In this document: one piece after another, positions 8,141 to 17,135 of the stretch
How the letters are laid out: each line of letters begins with the position of its first letter
How positions within the stretch are numbered: position 1 is the first letter of the stretch
From: Persicitalea sp038235275
GTDB lineage: Bacteria; Bacteroidota; Bacteroidia; Cytophagales; Spirosomataceae
Direction: 5' to 3'
DNA: 64,000 nucleotides
NCBI GenBank assembly: GCA_038235275.1
Contig: JBBSUC010000003.1
Span: forward strand, 62,001 to 126,000
The notes under the pieces: generated by a model
What the model saw: the letters and a program-made list of their open reading frames with translations, nothing else
Databases searched by the model: none
What the model was told of the DNA's origin: nothing
Program-made: the position numbers and the translations under genes

Positions 8141-8180
8141 AAGAAGCCGATTCGCTGGCGAATCGGCTTCTTCTCGTTTT
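8141..8180 (+). terminator. Intrinsic terminator after the lipoprotein gene
   Basis: A perfect 14-bp stem (AAGAAGCCGATTCG, loop CTGG, CGAATCGGCTTCTT) is followed by TCTCGTTTT. The U-tract is interrupted but the stem is very stable. It lies about 80 nt after the lipoprotein stop. Confidence 0.75.
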
Positions 8181-8183
8181 GAC

Positions 8184-8191
8184 TAACTTTG
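8184..8191 (+). promoter_or_regulatory. Possible -7 element upstream of thiL
   Basis: TAACTTTG matches the Bacteroidota -7 consensus TAnnTTTG and lies 68 nt before the thiL ATG. I see no good -33 TTTG at 19-20 nt spacing, so this is tentative. Confidence 0.3.
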
Positions 8192-8258
8192 CCCGCCACG
8201 GTCAGGCGGCCCTACCGTTTAACCTTTTAACCATTAACCGTTTAACCCCCTTCTAACG

Positions 8259-9281
8259 ATGTCCGAAATCCGCACCGAAATAGCCTCCCTGGGAGAATTT
8301 GGCTTAATAAACCGCCTGAGTGAATTCTTCTCCCCTACCCTATCCGATACCATCAAAGGAATCGGTGACGATGCCGCCGTGATTGATTTAGGCAAAGAAT
8401 ACGGTTTGCTGAGTGCCGACTTACTACTCGAAGGTGTTCATTTTGACCTGAGTTTCTTTCCCCTCAAGCACCTGGGCTACAAAGCCATCGCGGTCAATGT
8501 TTCTGATATTGCAGCCATGAACGGCCTGCCGGGGCAGGTGACAGTGAGCCTGGCGGTGAGCAATCGTTTTTCGGTGGAAGCCGTAGAGGAACTTTACGCC
8601 GGGATACGGGCGGCCTGTACCGATTTCAAGGTAGATTTAGTGGGCGGCGACCTGTCGTCGTCGCGCTCGGGGCTGCTTATTTCGGTGAGCGTATTTGGCA
8701 AAGTGGCGAAGGATAAAATCGTTTACCGCACTTCTGCCCAGCCCAACGACCTGCTCTGCGTCACCGGCGATTTGGGCGCGGCTTATCTGGGCCTACAGAT
8801 TCTGGAACGCGAAAAACAGGTTTTTCTGGCCAACCCAGAGATGCAACCCCAATTGGAAGACCACGATTACGTGGTGCAGCGGCAGCTCAAACCCGAAGCC
8901 CGCATGGACGTCATCTACGAACTGGCCGAGGCGGGCATAGTACCCACCGCCATGATCGACCTGTCGGACGGGCTGGCTTCCGACCTGCTGCAACTGAGCA
9001 AGGCGTCGGGTGTGGGGGCAATGGTATTCGAGGAAAACCTACCCATCGACGAGCAAACTTACCTAGCCGCAACTGAGCTCAACCTCAGCCCCATCACAGC
9101 CGCCTTGAACGGTGGCGAAGACTACGAACTTCTCTTCACAGTCCGTCAGGGGGATTATGACAAGATAAAGAACAATCCCAAAATCAGCGTCATCGGCTTC
9201 GTGACTGACCAGCCGCAGAGCGTTGAACTTTCCTTAAAGTCCGGCACCAAGGTGCCGCTCGTAGCGCAGGGGTGGAGTTAG
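8259..9281 (+). CDS. thiL: Thiamine-monophosphate kinase
   Basis: 340 residues. ThiL phosphorylates thiamine monophosphate to the active cofactor thiamine diphosphate using ATP. The AIR synthase/PurM-like fold is evident: GIGDDAAVIDLG, LLLEGVHFDL, GYKAIAVNVSDIAAMNG (Mg-binding Asp), LVGGDLSSSRSGL and MIDLSDGLASDLLQLS, with a C-terminal GGEDYELLFTV. It stands alone here. Its 3' end overlaps the convergent guanylyltransferase gene by 4 nt. Confidence 0.95.
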   Translation: MSEIRTEIASLGEFGLINRLSEFFSPTLSDTIKGIGDDAAVIDLGKEYGLLSADLLLEGVHFDLSFFPLKHLGYKAIAVNVSDIAAMNGLPGQVTVSLAVSNRFSVEAVEELYAGIRAACTDFKVDLVGGDLSSSRSGLLISVSVFGKVAKDKIVYRTSAQPNDLLCVTGDLGAAYLGLQILEREKQVFLANPEMQPQLEDHDYVVQRQLKPEARMDVIYELAEAGIVPTAMIDLSDGLASDLLQLSKASGVGAMVFEENLPIDEQTYLAATELNLSPITAALNGGEDYELLFTVRQGDYDKIKNNPKISVIGFVTDQPQSVELSLKSGTKVPLVAQGWS

Positions 9282-10345
9282 CTCCATTTCACATCCACCG
9301 CCTTCGCTTCGGCGACTAGCTCTTTTACTTTCTGCTCGTCGTCTTTGCGGCAGATGAGCAGGACGCCGTCGTACTCGGCTACGATGAAGCCTTCCAGGCC
9401 GTTGACCACTACCAGTTTGTCCTTAGGGGTTTTGATAATGCAATTGCTGGTGTCGTGCAGCAGTACGTTGCCCTCGACTACGTTTTCATTTTCGTCTTTC
9501 TCCGAAATCTCGTACAGCGATTTCCAGGTTCCCAGGTCCGACCAGCCGAAACTGCTCAGCACCACGTGGACATTATCAGCTTTTTCCATGATGCCGTTGT
9601 CGATCGAGATGCTACCGCAGTGGGAGTATATTCTATTGATATAAGGAATCTCGTCGGGCGTGTAGTACAGTGATTCGCCGTCCCCAAAGAGTTCGGCCAT
9701 CTCGGGCAGGTATTTTTTGACGGCTTTCTTTAGCGTCTGCACGTTCCAGACGAAGATTCCCGCGTTCCAGACGAAATCCCCGCTTTCCAGAAACTGTTCG
9801 GCCAGTTCGAGATGGGGTTTTTCGGTGAATGTCTTCACCTTTTTAACCGTCATCTTGTCGGGAATGTACTGGATATAGCCGTAGCCCGTGTCGGGGCGGG
9901 TGGGCTGAATGCCCAGCGTCACCAGCACGTCGTTCAGATGCGTTGCGCCCAGAGCCACCCGGATGGTATTGCGGAAAGCTTCTTCGTTCAATATAATATG
10001 GTCGGCGGGGGCTACGACGATGTTGGCTTTGGGATCGCGGGTTCCGATTTTATAACTGGCATAAGCAATGCAGGGGGCCGTGTTGCGGCGGTGCGGCTCG
10101 AGCAGGATTTGGTCGTCGGTCAGGAACGGTAGCTGGGCTTTTACCAAATCCCTATACTCATGGCTGGTGACAACGTATATATTTTCCTCAGGGCAAATAC
10201 CTTCAAACCGGTCGGCGGTCTGCTGGATCAGCGTTCTTCCGGTACCCAGCACGTCGTGAAACTGCTTGGGAAAATTGGTACGACTGAAAGGCCAGAAGCG
10301 AGTTCCGACGCCGCCTGCCATGATGATAACGTAGGTATTCTGCAT
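9278..10345 (-). CDS. manC: Mannose-1-phosphate guanylyltransferase
   Basis: 355 residues. Makes GDP-mannose from mannose-1-phosphate and GTP for surface polysaccharide and GDP-fucose pathways. Motifs include the nucleotide loop IIMAGGVGTRFWPFSR, then NTAPCIAY, VAPADHIIL, TGYGYIQ, FTEKP, WNAGIFVW and the late SFGWSDLGTWKSLYE. It lacks the fused C-terminal phosphomannose isomerase domain of type II ManC proteins, as is usual in Bacteroidota. A -7-like TAGCTTTG lies at 10387-10394 on this strand. Confidence 0.95.
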   Translation of the reverse strand: MQNTYVIIMAGGVGTRFWPFSRTNFPKQFHDVLGTGRTLIQQTADRFEGICPEENIYVVTSHEYRDLVKAQLPFLTDDQILLEPHRRNTAPCIAYASYKIGTRDPKANIVVAPADHIILNEEAFRNTIRVALGATHLNDVLVTLGIQPTRPDTGYGYIQYIPDKMTVKKVKTFTEKPHLELAEQFLESGDFVWNAGIFVWNVQTLKKAVKKYLPEMAELFGDGESLYYTPDEIPYINRIYSHCGSISIDNGIMEKADNVHVVLSSFGWSDLGTWKSLYEISEKDENENVVEGNVLLHDTSNCIIKTPKDKLVVVNGLEGFIVAEYDGVLLICRKDDEQKVKELVAEAKAVDVKWS

Positions 10346-10386
10346 AAAAATAAAGGCTGAATGAATGTGAAGTTTTAGGTTGAAAG

Positions 10387-10394
10387 CAAAGCTA
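10387..10394 (-). promoter_or_regulatory. Possible -7 element for the guanylyltransferase gene
   Basis: TAGCTTTG (minus strand) fits TAnnTTTG, 41 nt upstream of the ATG and overlapping the last codons of the DUF3089 gene. No clear TTTG at the -33 position; a TTTC lies 17 nt upstream. Confidence 0.35.
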
Positions 10395-11450
10395 CAGTTT
10401 TTCTTTACTAAGAAAAGCGCCGATTCGATTCTGAACGTTCTGACGAATGTTGGCCCAAAACAAATTAATGTCGGCGTTGTGCCAGTTTTGATTGCCGATG
10501 AAAGCGCGACCCTTAATATAGGGTTTGTTTATCCAAAGCAAGCCATCGTGGCACTGGGCGTCAGCAAGGTGTGGGTAATAAGTATATTTCAGACCCACAC
10601 CACCAAGGTTTGCTTTTTGTGAAACATAAGCATCGTCCGTTTGCCAGGAAAGCGGATTGGTACAAACGGCAGCATTCACTTCGTTTTGGTGCCATTCTGG
10701 ATAGTAATTTTTGGCAAAAGTCCGCCACGATACGAAGCAGTGGGTCTGATCGGGCGCACTGCCGGGCGGGATGGTCACGAATTCATCGGGCTGCACCCCC
10801 ATGCCGATGAGGTAGGCCACGACGAGTCGGTCGCCCAGCGGTTTGTCGTCAAAAAACTCCTTCAACAGCCGGATGGCGTGCAGCGTTCCCTGACTGTGCG
10901 CGGCAATAACGATGGGACGGCCCTGATTATAGTTTTGCAAATAATACTCAAAGGAACTTTTGACATCATCGTAGGCGAAATCCAACGCCTGGTCTTTGTC
11001 TTTTTTATTCGGGCTAAGGAAAGCATAGAAATGAGCCTGGCGGTACCGAGGCGCGTACACCCGGCACGAGCCGTTGAAGACCGAAGCCTGGTTGAGAATC
11101 GTGCTCTCGTCGGTAGCCCGATTCAGGGCGGAATCGGCCAGGCTGGCGTTCCACGGAAATGCGCCGTCGGGTACCTGGACGTAAGTGGTGGGATAAATAA
11201 AGAAAACGTCGGCTTTGGCACTAGCCTGCTGATCTTTAAAATCGGAGCGCAGCGGTACGCGATCGGCGGCATCTGCCATTCCAGGCAGGGCGGCCCAGGT
11301 ATTTTGTTGCGTGTAGTCAGGCTTCGGGTCAGGGATGGGTTGAGCGTAAGGAACGGTAATGACCACCTGGCTACACACGTTTTTTCCCGACCAGCAAACA
11401 AGGCACAGCGTCAGGGCTAGGATGATTGCCAGGCGTGGCGCAAAATTCAT
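10392..11450 (-). CDS. DUF3089 family alpha/beta-hydrolase-like exported protein
   Basis: 352 residues with an N-terminal signal or anchor (RLAIILALTLCLVCW). The mature part matches the DUF3089 family: DVFFIYPTTY, CRVYAPRYRQAHFYAF, a nucleophile elbow AAHSQGTLHAIRL (Ser186) and a late CHDGLLWINK region. The family has an alpha/beta hydrolase fold and is presumed to be an esterase or lipase; the substrate is unknown. It is divergent from the TonB receptor gene, sharing a 134-bp AT-rich intergenic region. Confidence 0.82.
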   Translation of the reverse strand: MNFAPRLAIILALTLCLVCWSGKNVCSQVVITVPYAQPIPDPKPDYTQQNTWAALPGMADAADRVPLRSDFKDQQASAKADVFFIYPTTYVQVPDGAFPWNASLADSALNRATDESTILNQASVFNGSCRVYAPRYRQAHFYAFLSPNKKDKDQALDFAYDDVKSSFEYYLQNYNQGRPIVIAAHSQGTLHAIRLLKEFFDDKPLGDRLVVAYLIGMGVQPDEFVTIPPGSAPDQTHCFVSWRTFAKNYYPEWHQNEVNAAVCTNPLSWQTDDAYVSQKANLGGVGLKYTYYPHLADAQCHDGLLWINKPYIKGRAFIGNQNWHNADINLFWANIRQNVQNRIGAFLSKEKL

Positions 11451-11584
11451 TTTGGATTTTTTGAATGTGAGTAATAAGTAAATTGTAATTATTTAAATAA
11501 AATAAAGAAAAAATTGCATGGAAGTGTTACTATCACCTAATATTACGTTCAAATTAAATCAAAAACATTAGCCTATTAAAGAAC

Positions 11585-14500
11585 ATGCTTATACTATTTA
11601 CCAAAAATGCACGGCTCGCTACCACGCTGGTACTCGTTCTCACGCTCGGGTCACTGGCTTTTGGCCAGGACATAAACACGAAGGTAGCCGGTAAAGTAAC
11701 GGACGCCACCACCAAAGATGGCCTGATCGGGGTTAGCGTCCAGGTGAAAGGCAAGGTAATCGGAACGATCACCGACGGCGACGGCAAGTTTGAATTCACC
11801 ACCACTACCGACCCTCCGTTTACGCTGGTAATCACTTCGGTGGGCTACCAAACCCAGGAAGTGGCCGTGAGTGGCAACCAAACCAACATCACCGTCAGCC
11901 TGGCCGAACAGGCCATCATGGGACAAACCGTGATCGTGTCGGCCTCGCGGGTGGAGGAGAGTATCTTGGAGTCGCCCGTGGCGGTAGAGCGCATGGACAT
12001 CCGGGCGATCCAAAACACGCCCGCCGCCAGCTTCTACGATGGACTGGCCAATCTCAAAGGCATCGATCTGACCACGCAGGGGCTGCTATTCAAATCCATC
12101 AACATGCGGGGTTTCGGTGCCACGGGTAATCCCCGCACCGTACAGATGATCGACGGCATGGATAACTCCGCGCCGGGCCTCAACTTCCCCATCGACAACA
12201 TCGTGGGTATTCCTGAACTGGACCTGGAAAGCGTGGACGTGCTGCCGGGCGCGGCTTCGGCGCTTTACGGTCCCAATGCCATCAATGGTTTGGTGCTGAT
12301 GAACAGTAAAAGCCCGTTCCTGTACCAGGGAATTAGCGCCCAGGTGAAAACGGGCGTGATGAGCGCCAGCAACCGCGACGTGGTCACGACGCCCTTTTAC
12401 GACGGCAGCATCCGCTACGCCAAGGCTTTCAACAACAAATTCGCTTTCAAAGTCAACCTTTCCTACATCAAGGCGCAGGACTGGCAGGCCACCGACTACA
12501 CCAATCTCAACGTGGGCGGCGTGCAGGACGGCACCCGTGGCGCGGGCGTGGACAACGACTACGACGGCATGAATACCTACGGCGATGAGGTGCAGGCCAA
12601 CCTCCGTACGGTGGGACAGGCATTGGTTACCCAGAAGCTGATTCCGGCGGCGGCGCTGGGCCTGCTTCCTGATGTCAACATAAGCCGCACGGGCTATAAC
12701 GAAAGAGATTTGGTGGACTACAATACCAAATCGTTTAAGTCCAACGTGGCGCTACACTACCGCATCAACGATAAAATCGAGGCCGTGGCGCAAGTGAATT
12801 ACGGCTCCGGTACTACGGTGTACACGGGAACGGGCCGCTACTCGCTGCGTAACTTCAACATCACTCAGGGCAAACTCGAACTACGCGGCGACAACTTCAC
12901 CCTCCGCGCCTACACTACCCAGGAGCGCTCGGGCGGTTCCTATTTGGCGGGCCTGGCAGCTATTTCCATGCTCAACGAGGCCACGTCCCACGCCACCTGG
13001 TTCGGAACGTACACGGGTGCTTTCCTACAGGCAAGGGGAGCTGGCGTTCCTCAAGACCAAGCCTTCATAGCGGCCCGCAACTTTGCCGACCAAAGCCTGC
13101 CCCAACCAGGTTCCGAAGCCTTCAATAAGTCTTTCGACAAATGGCGCAGCACCCCCATCTCGCAGGGTGGCAGCAACTTTACGGACAAAACCAATTTGTA
13201 CCACGCCGAAGGTTTGTACAATTTCAAAAACCAAATCAAAGTCGTGGACCTGCTTGTGGGAGCCAACGTGCGGCAGTACCAGTTACGCTCCAACGGGACG
13301 CTGTTTGCCGATACCAAAGATGGTCGTAATGGTACTATCGGCATTACGGAGTTTGGCGCTTTTGCTCAGGCCAGTAAGACTGTTTTTCAGGATCACCTGA
13401 AACTGACGGGTTCACTGCGCTACGACAAAAACCAGAACTTCAACGGCCAATTCACGCCACGCGTGTCGGCAGTGACGACCTTCGGCAACAGCAACATCCG
13501 CCTTTCGTACCAGTCGGGCTTCCGTATTCCCACGACCCAAAACCAGTACATCGACCTGAAAACCCCCAACGCCACCCTGGTCGGCGGTTTGCCGGAGTTC
13601 AATGAGCGCTATAAATTAGAAAGCGGGATTCTGCGCCAAAACCTGGATGCGGAGGTCATCAAGAAGCTGATTGCGAGTGATCCTAGTATTATCCAGGCCG
13701 CCACGCAATACGCCACGGCAGTAGTGACCCAGCAGGCTACGGCAGGAATCACGCAGCAAGTGACCGCCGGCGTGACGGCGAGTGTCAACGCTGCGGTGGC
13801 CGCCGGACAGATCCCCAACAATCCGCAGGTGATTGCAGCGGCGATTCAGCAGGGCGTGGCGGCGACTTTGCCGGGGGCGTTGCAGCAGAATCTGCCGGGT
13901 ATTTTGCAGGCGCAGGTACCCGGTGTAGTGGCGCAGGTAGCACCCGCTTTTGCGCTGGCCAAAGCGCCCAAATATAAGGCTGCCGCGCTCAAACCCGAGC
14001 GCATAGCTGCCTACGAAATTGGCTACAAGGGCATTATTGCCAAGAAATTATTCGTGGATGCCTACTACTATTTCAGCCAGTACACCAACTTCATCGGCTC
14101 GGCCATTATCGTGGTACCCACCGCCCCTGCCGCGCCGGGTCTGCCCATCGAGTCGGGCGTGAGCAGCGCCAGCACCCGTCAGGCTTACCAGCGTCCCGCC
14201 AACACCAGCGAAAAGATCAACGTGCAGGGCGTGGCGATCAGCGCTGACTATTCGCTTTTCAAAGGGTACTTCGTAGGGGCCAACTTTGCCTACAACGCTT
14301 TGGATGAAAAGGCTTTCGTCCAAACCGCCGAACTTCCCTACGCTGGTTTTAACACGCCCAAGAACCGCTATAACCTGAAAGTGGGTCGCCGCATCGGCAG
14401 CGCCAACCGCATCGGGTTCAATGCCTCTTTCCGCCATCAGGATGCCTTTGTGTGGCAAGGTGGCTTTCAGCAACCCACCAGCGCCGACGTTGTGGACCTT

Positions 14501-14692
14501 TTCAGCAATACCAAAGTGAAAGCTATCAACAACCTCGACGCGCAGGTGAGTTTCAAGCTTCCCAGCTTCAAATCTATTGTAAAAGTGGGCGGCACCAACC
14601 TCTTCGGCAATCCTTATGTGCAGGCCTACGGCAGCGCATCGGTGGGTTCGATGTATTACGTTTCGCTGACGTTCGATGAGTTGTTGAACTAG
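11585..14692 (+). CDS. TonB-dependent receptor with carboxypeptidase-regulatory-like domain
   Basis: 1035 residues. Signal peptide to AFG/QD near residue 28, then a CarboxypepD_reg-like beta sandwich (VAGKVTDATTKDGLIGVSV to about residue 110), a plug (about 120-240, with PGAASALYGPNAINGLVLM) and a 22-strand barrel ending SMYYVSLTFDELLN. There is no SusD partner, so it is a classic TonB receptor rather than a SusC. Between about residues 690 and 800 is an unusual Ala/Gln/Val-rich stretch with repeated TQQ-TAG units, placed between predicted barrel strands before the conserved KPERIAAYEIGYKG strand. The ligand is unknown. Confidence 0.9.
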   Translation: MLILFTKNARLATTLVLVLTLGSLAFGQDINTKVAGKVTDATTKDGLIGVSVQVKGKVIGTITDGDGKFEFTTTTDPPFTLVITSVGYQTQEVAVSGNQTNITVSLAEQAIMGQTVIVSASRVEESILESPVAVERMDIRAIQNTPAASFYDGLANLKGIDLTTQGLLFKSINMRGFGATGNPRTVQMIDGMDNSAPGLNFPIDNIVGIPELDLESVDVLPGAASALYGPNAINGLVLMNSKSPFLYQGISAQVKTGVMSASNRDVVTTPFYDGSIRYAKAFNNKFAFKVNLSYIKAQDWQATDYTNLNVGGVQDGTRGAGVDNDYDGMNTYGDEVQANLRTVGQALVTQKLIPAAALGLLPDVNISRTGYNERDLVDYNTKSFKSNVALHYRINDKIEAVAQVNYGSGTTVYTGTGRYSLRNFNITQGKLELRGDNFTLRAYTTQERSGGSYLAGLAAISMLNEATSHATWFGTYTGAFLQARGAGVPQDQAFIAARNFADQSLPQPGSEAFNKSFDKWRSTPISQGGSNFTDKTNLYHAEGLYNFKNQIKVVDLLVGANVRQYQLRSNGTLFADTKDGRNGTIGITEFGAFAQASKTVFQDHLKLTGSLRYDKNQNFNGQFTPRVSAVTTFGNSNIRLSYQSGFRIPTTQNQYIDLKTPNATLVGGLPEFNERYKLESGILRQNLDAEVIKKLIASDPSIIQAATQYATAVVTQQATAGITQQVTAGVTASVNAAVAAGQIPNNPQVIAAAIQQGVAATLPGALQQNLPGILQAQVPGVVAQVAPAFALAKAPKYKAAALKPERIAAYEIGYKGIIAKKLFVDAYYYFSQYTNFIGSAIIVVPTAPAAPGLPIESGVSSASTRQAYQRPANTSEKINVQGVAISADYSLFKGYFVGANFAYNALDEKAFVQTAELPYAGFNTPKNRYNLKVGRRIGSANRIGFNASFRHQDAFVWQGGFQQPTSADVVDLFSNTKVKAINNLDAQVSFKLPSFKSIVKVGGTNLFGNPYVQAYGSASVGSMYYVSLTFDELLN

Positions 14693-14693
14693 C

Positions 14694-14729
14694 GGCTGGC
14701 TTTCGGCGGTCAGCTATCGGCTTTCGGCC
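14694..14729. repeat. Single arm of the GCTGTCGGC word family
   Basis: Just after the TonB receptor stop, about 36 nt are built from GGCTTTCGG and CAGCTATCGG words, the same vocabulary as the leuD-synthase inverted repeat at 3711-3792. No clear inverted partner is seen nearby. The spacer then continues to the terminator at 14775-14820. Confidence 0.55.
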
Positions 14730-14774
14730 GGGCGGCGCAATGCTTTTGCATTTGACCTTTTAGAGAATATTTGT

Positions 14775-14820
14775 AAGAAAAGCGCGAGTTCCCCAATTTG
14801 GGAAGCCCACGCTTTTCTTT
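14775..14820. terminator. Bidirectional terminator between convergent genes
   Basis: AAGAAAAGCG at 14775-14784 pairs with CGCTTTTCTT at 14810-14819, with an inner TTCCC/GGGAA stem. It ends in T-rich sequence on the plus strand and begins with A-rich sequence, so it can serve both the TonB receptor and the convergent S9 peptidase. Confidence 0.75.
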
Positions 14821-14841
14821 TGTTGAAATCTCCGGCTGGAG

Positions 14842-17028
14842 TTATTTTTTCTCCCCCACGTATCTTTCAAAAAACTCGTAAATTCTCAAAATGCGGTCGA
14901 GGCGTTGGCGGGGGTTGCCGCTGCGGCTGAGTTCGTGGGTGGCACCGGGCATTCTTAGGTATTCCACGTCCTTGCCCAGGATTTTGAGACTTTTGTAGAG
15001 TAGTTCGCTCTGGATGACACCCGTGCGGAGGTCGTTTTCACCGTGCATGATAAGGAATGGCGTGTTGATATTTTTTACAAAAGTCTGGGGCGAATTGGCC
15101 CGCATGGAGGCCGCCGCTTCTTCTTCCCAGGGATAGCCGCCGAAGTAGCCCGGCACCAGCCGCCAGGCGTTTCCCTCGCCCATGAAGGTAGTTAACTCAT
15201 ACACGCCGCGCTGGGCGAAAGCGGCCTTGAAGCGGTCGTCGTGGCCCACGATCCAGGCCGTGAGGTAGCCAGCGTAGGAACCGCCCGTGATGACCTGCCG
15301 ACTGGTGTCGACCCAGGCCTCTTTAGCGGCCTCAGTGGTGGCGGCCAGCACATCCTCGGCGGGCCCGGTGCCCCAGTCGCGGTAGTTGGCTTTCATAAAA
15401 TCGACGCCGTAGCCGCCCGAGCCGCGCGGATTGGCATACACAATACCGTAGCCCTGCGAGCAAAAAAACTGAAACTCGTGCCACATCGAAGCCTCGCCCG
15501 GCCCCCACATGGCCGTGGGACCGCCGTGCATTTCCAGCAGCAGCGGATATTTTTTGCCCGATTCCAGGAAAGTGGGCTTCATAATCCAGTAGTCGATCGT
15601 CTGGCCTTCGGAGTTGGTGAGCGTCCGTTTTTCGGGATAGCTCAGGGCACGGGTTTTGACCCAGTCGGTATTGTGGTGGCTGAGTTGCGCTTCGTTTTTA
15701 AAGGACAAATCAGCCCGGTACAGTTCCGAAGGGTTGGCGACTTCTGTTTTGGCGTAAAGCACGTCTTTACCCGAAACCGCAAAATCTGTAATCCCGAACA
15801 AGAAGTCTGTCATACGCTCCACCTTGCCCGAGGGCATCGCCATGCGGTAGGCGGGGGCACCGCCGTTGGCCGAAGCGGAGAAATAAAGTGCTTTGCTGTC
15901 TTTGGCCCAGGTCAGGCTCCCCGCCGAGCGGTCGAAGTCAGAAATAATCGGTTTTTTCAAATCCGCCATGTTCACCACGCCGATGCGACCCTGATCCAGC
16001 AAAGCGGGACGAATGGGGGCCAGCGAAGTCACGAAAGCCAGGTACTTGCCATCGGGCGAAAAACTGGGCTGGCTGAATGTGCGCTCAGGGTCGGTCAGCA
16101 GCGTGAACCAGCCGCTGCCGTCAGCGTTGAGGCGCACGATGCGGCTGCGCAGCGAGCGGTCGGGATGCAGCAGGCTGTCGCCCTGCGTGACGAGGACGAT
16201 GCGACCGTCGGGCGTCCACTCGGCCTGGCCGTAGTTGTAGTACCCGTGGGTGAGCGGCCTGGGGGTAGCATCCTGTTTGGCTTCGATGGTGTAAAGCTGC
16301 CCGAATGAAAGCTCCGGCTGCGTGGTAGACTCGGCCTGGAAATTCAGGCGGTTGATAACTTTGGCTTTTTTGTCTTCGACGTCTTTTTGCAAAAAGGCGC
16401 GGATCTGGGCCAACGAGCCGTCAGGGTCCGGCTTGATGTCTTTGGCTGGTTTCACAAAAGTATTATCACCAAATCCCGGCTTTTCCAGCGACCAGGCCGG
16501 TAGTTCTTTCTTAGGATTGGTGATCGAATCCTTCATCATCTCGCTCATGCTCAGTCCGGCGGCGAACAAGATCGTTTTCCCGTCCGGCGACCAGCGCGGA
16601 CTGCCCGCACCGTAGTCGAGGCGCGTCAGTTGCCAGGCTTCGCCGCCACTAAGTGGCAGTACGAAAATCTGGTTTTTGTCATTGGCTTTACGTACGAAAG
16701 CAATCCTACTCCCGTCCGGCGACCAGGCGGGTTGGCTGGCGCTTTCGGTCCCGTAGGTCAGGGCCTGCGGTTCTTTCTTATTTTCAAGATCGATCAGGTA
16801 GAGGTGCGTCCGGTACTCATACTCGAACTTGGTGTCGGGTGTAGCTTCCGTCTCGTTCAAAGTATAAACCGCCTGCTTGCCCGAAGGTGAAATGGCAATC
16901 GTACCGACCTGCGCGATGCGAGTCAGGTCGGTGGCTTTGACTTTTTCTTTGGTTTGGGCCTGTCCTTCGGCCGACGGTCGGGGCCCTACGATCAGGATAA
17001 CGAGAAGGAGAATAGAGAGGTGTTTCAT
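14842..17028 (-). CDS. S9 family serine peptidase (prolyl oligopeptidase/acylaminoacyl peptidase type), exported
   Basis: 728 residues with a signal peptide (MKHLSILLLVILIVGPRPSAEG). The first two thirds form a PD40/WD40-like propeller with repeated W-SPDG units (PAWSPDGSRIAFV, PRWSPDGKTILFA, SFSPDGKYLAFV). The C-terminal alpha/beta hydrolase domain has GGSYAGY with the nucleophile Ser584, the acid Asp666 in HGENDLR and His698 in GATHELSR. Likely a periplasmic peptidase cutting short peptides. It stands alone, downstream of dsbD on the same strand with a 107-nt gap. Confidence 0.92.
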   Translation of the reverse strand: MKHLSILLLVILIVGPRPSAEGQAQTKEKVKATDLTRIAQVGTIAISPSGKQAVYTLNETEATPDTKFEYEYRTHLYLIDLENKKEPQALTYGTESASQPAWSPDGSRIAFVRKANDKNQIFVLPLSGGEAWQLTRLDYGAGSPRWSPDGKTILFAAGLSMSEMMKDSITNPKKELPAWSLEKPGFGDNTFVKPAKDIKPDPDGSLAQIRAFLQKDVEDKKAKVINRLNFQAESTTQPELSFGQLYTIEAKQDATPRPLTHGYYNYGQAEWTPDGRIVLVTQGDSLLHPDRSLRSRIVRLNADGSGWFTLLTDPERTFSQPSFSPDGKYLAFVTSLAPIRPALLDQGRIGVVNMADLKKPIISDFDRSAGSLTWAKDSKALYFSASANGGAPAYRMAMPSGKVERMTDFLFGITDFAVSGKDVLYAKTEVANPSELYRADLSFKNEAQLSHHNTDWVKTRALSYPEKRTLTNSEGQTIDYWIMKPTFLESGKKYPLLLEMHGGPTAMWGPGEASMWHEFQFFCSQGYGIVYANPRGSGGYGVDFMKANYRDWGTGPAEDVLAATTEAAKEAWVDTSRQVITGGSYAGYLTAWIVGHDDRFKAAFAQRGVYELTTFMGEGNAWRLVPGYFGGYPWEEEAAASMRANSPQTFVKNINTPFLIMHGENDLRTGVIQSELLYKSLKILGKDVEYLRMPGATHELSRSGNPRQRLDRILRIYEFFERYVGEKK

Positions 17029-17135
17029 TTTTGGGGTTATCGGCTGTCAGACTTTGGGTTAGATGATAGAATGTCAACTAGAACCATTCATTGCAGCCAA
17101 GTTACGTCCCATTATTTTCAGATGACAGCGAACAG

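Larger units (their letters stand above)
8069..8247. repeat. Inverted-repeat spacer, GGTTAA word family, enclosing a terminator
   Basis: Arms 8069-8095 and 8221-8247 are inverted copies matching at 23 of 27 positions. Both are built from GGTTAA/GGGTAAA-type words (for example AAACGGTTAA). They enclose the perfect 14-bp terminator hairpin at 8141-8172. The right arm ends about 12 nt before thiL. Confidence 0.8.

Noticed and set aside
13650..14000. Frameshift or assembly error in the TonB receptor's Ala/Gln-rich stretch
   Set aside because: The reading frame stays open and resumes conserved barrel sequence on both sides, so an insertion is the better reading.
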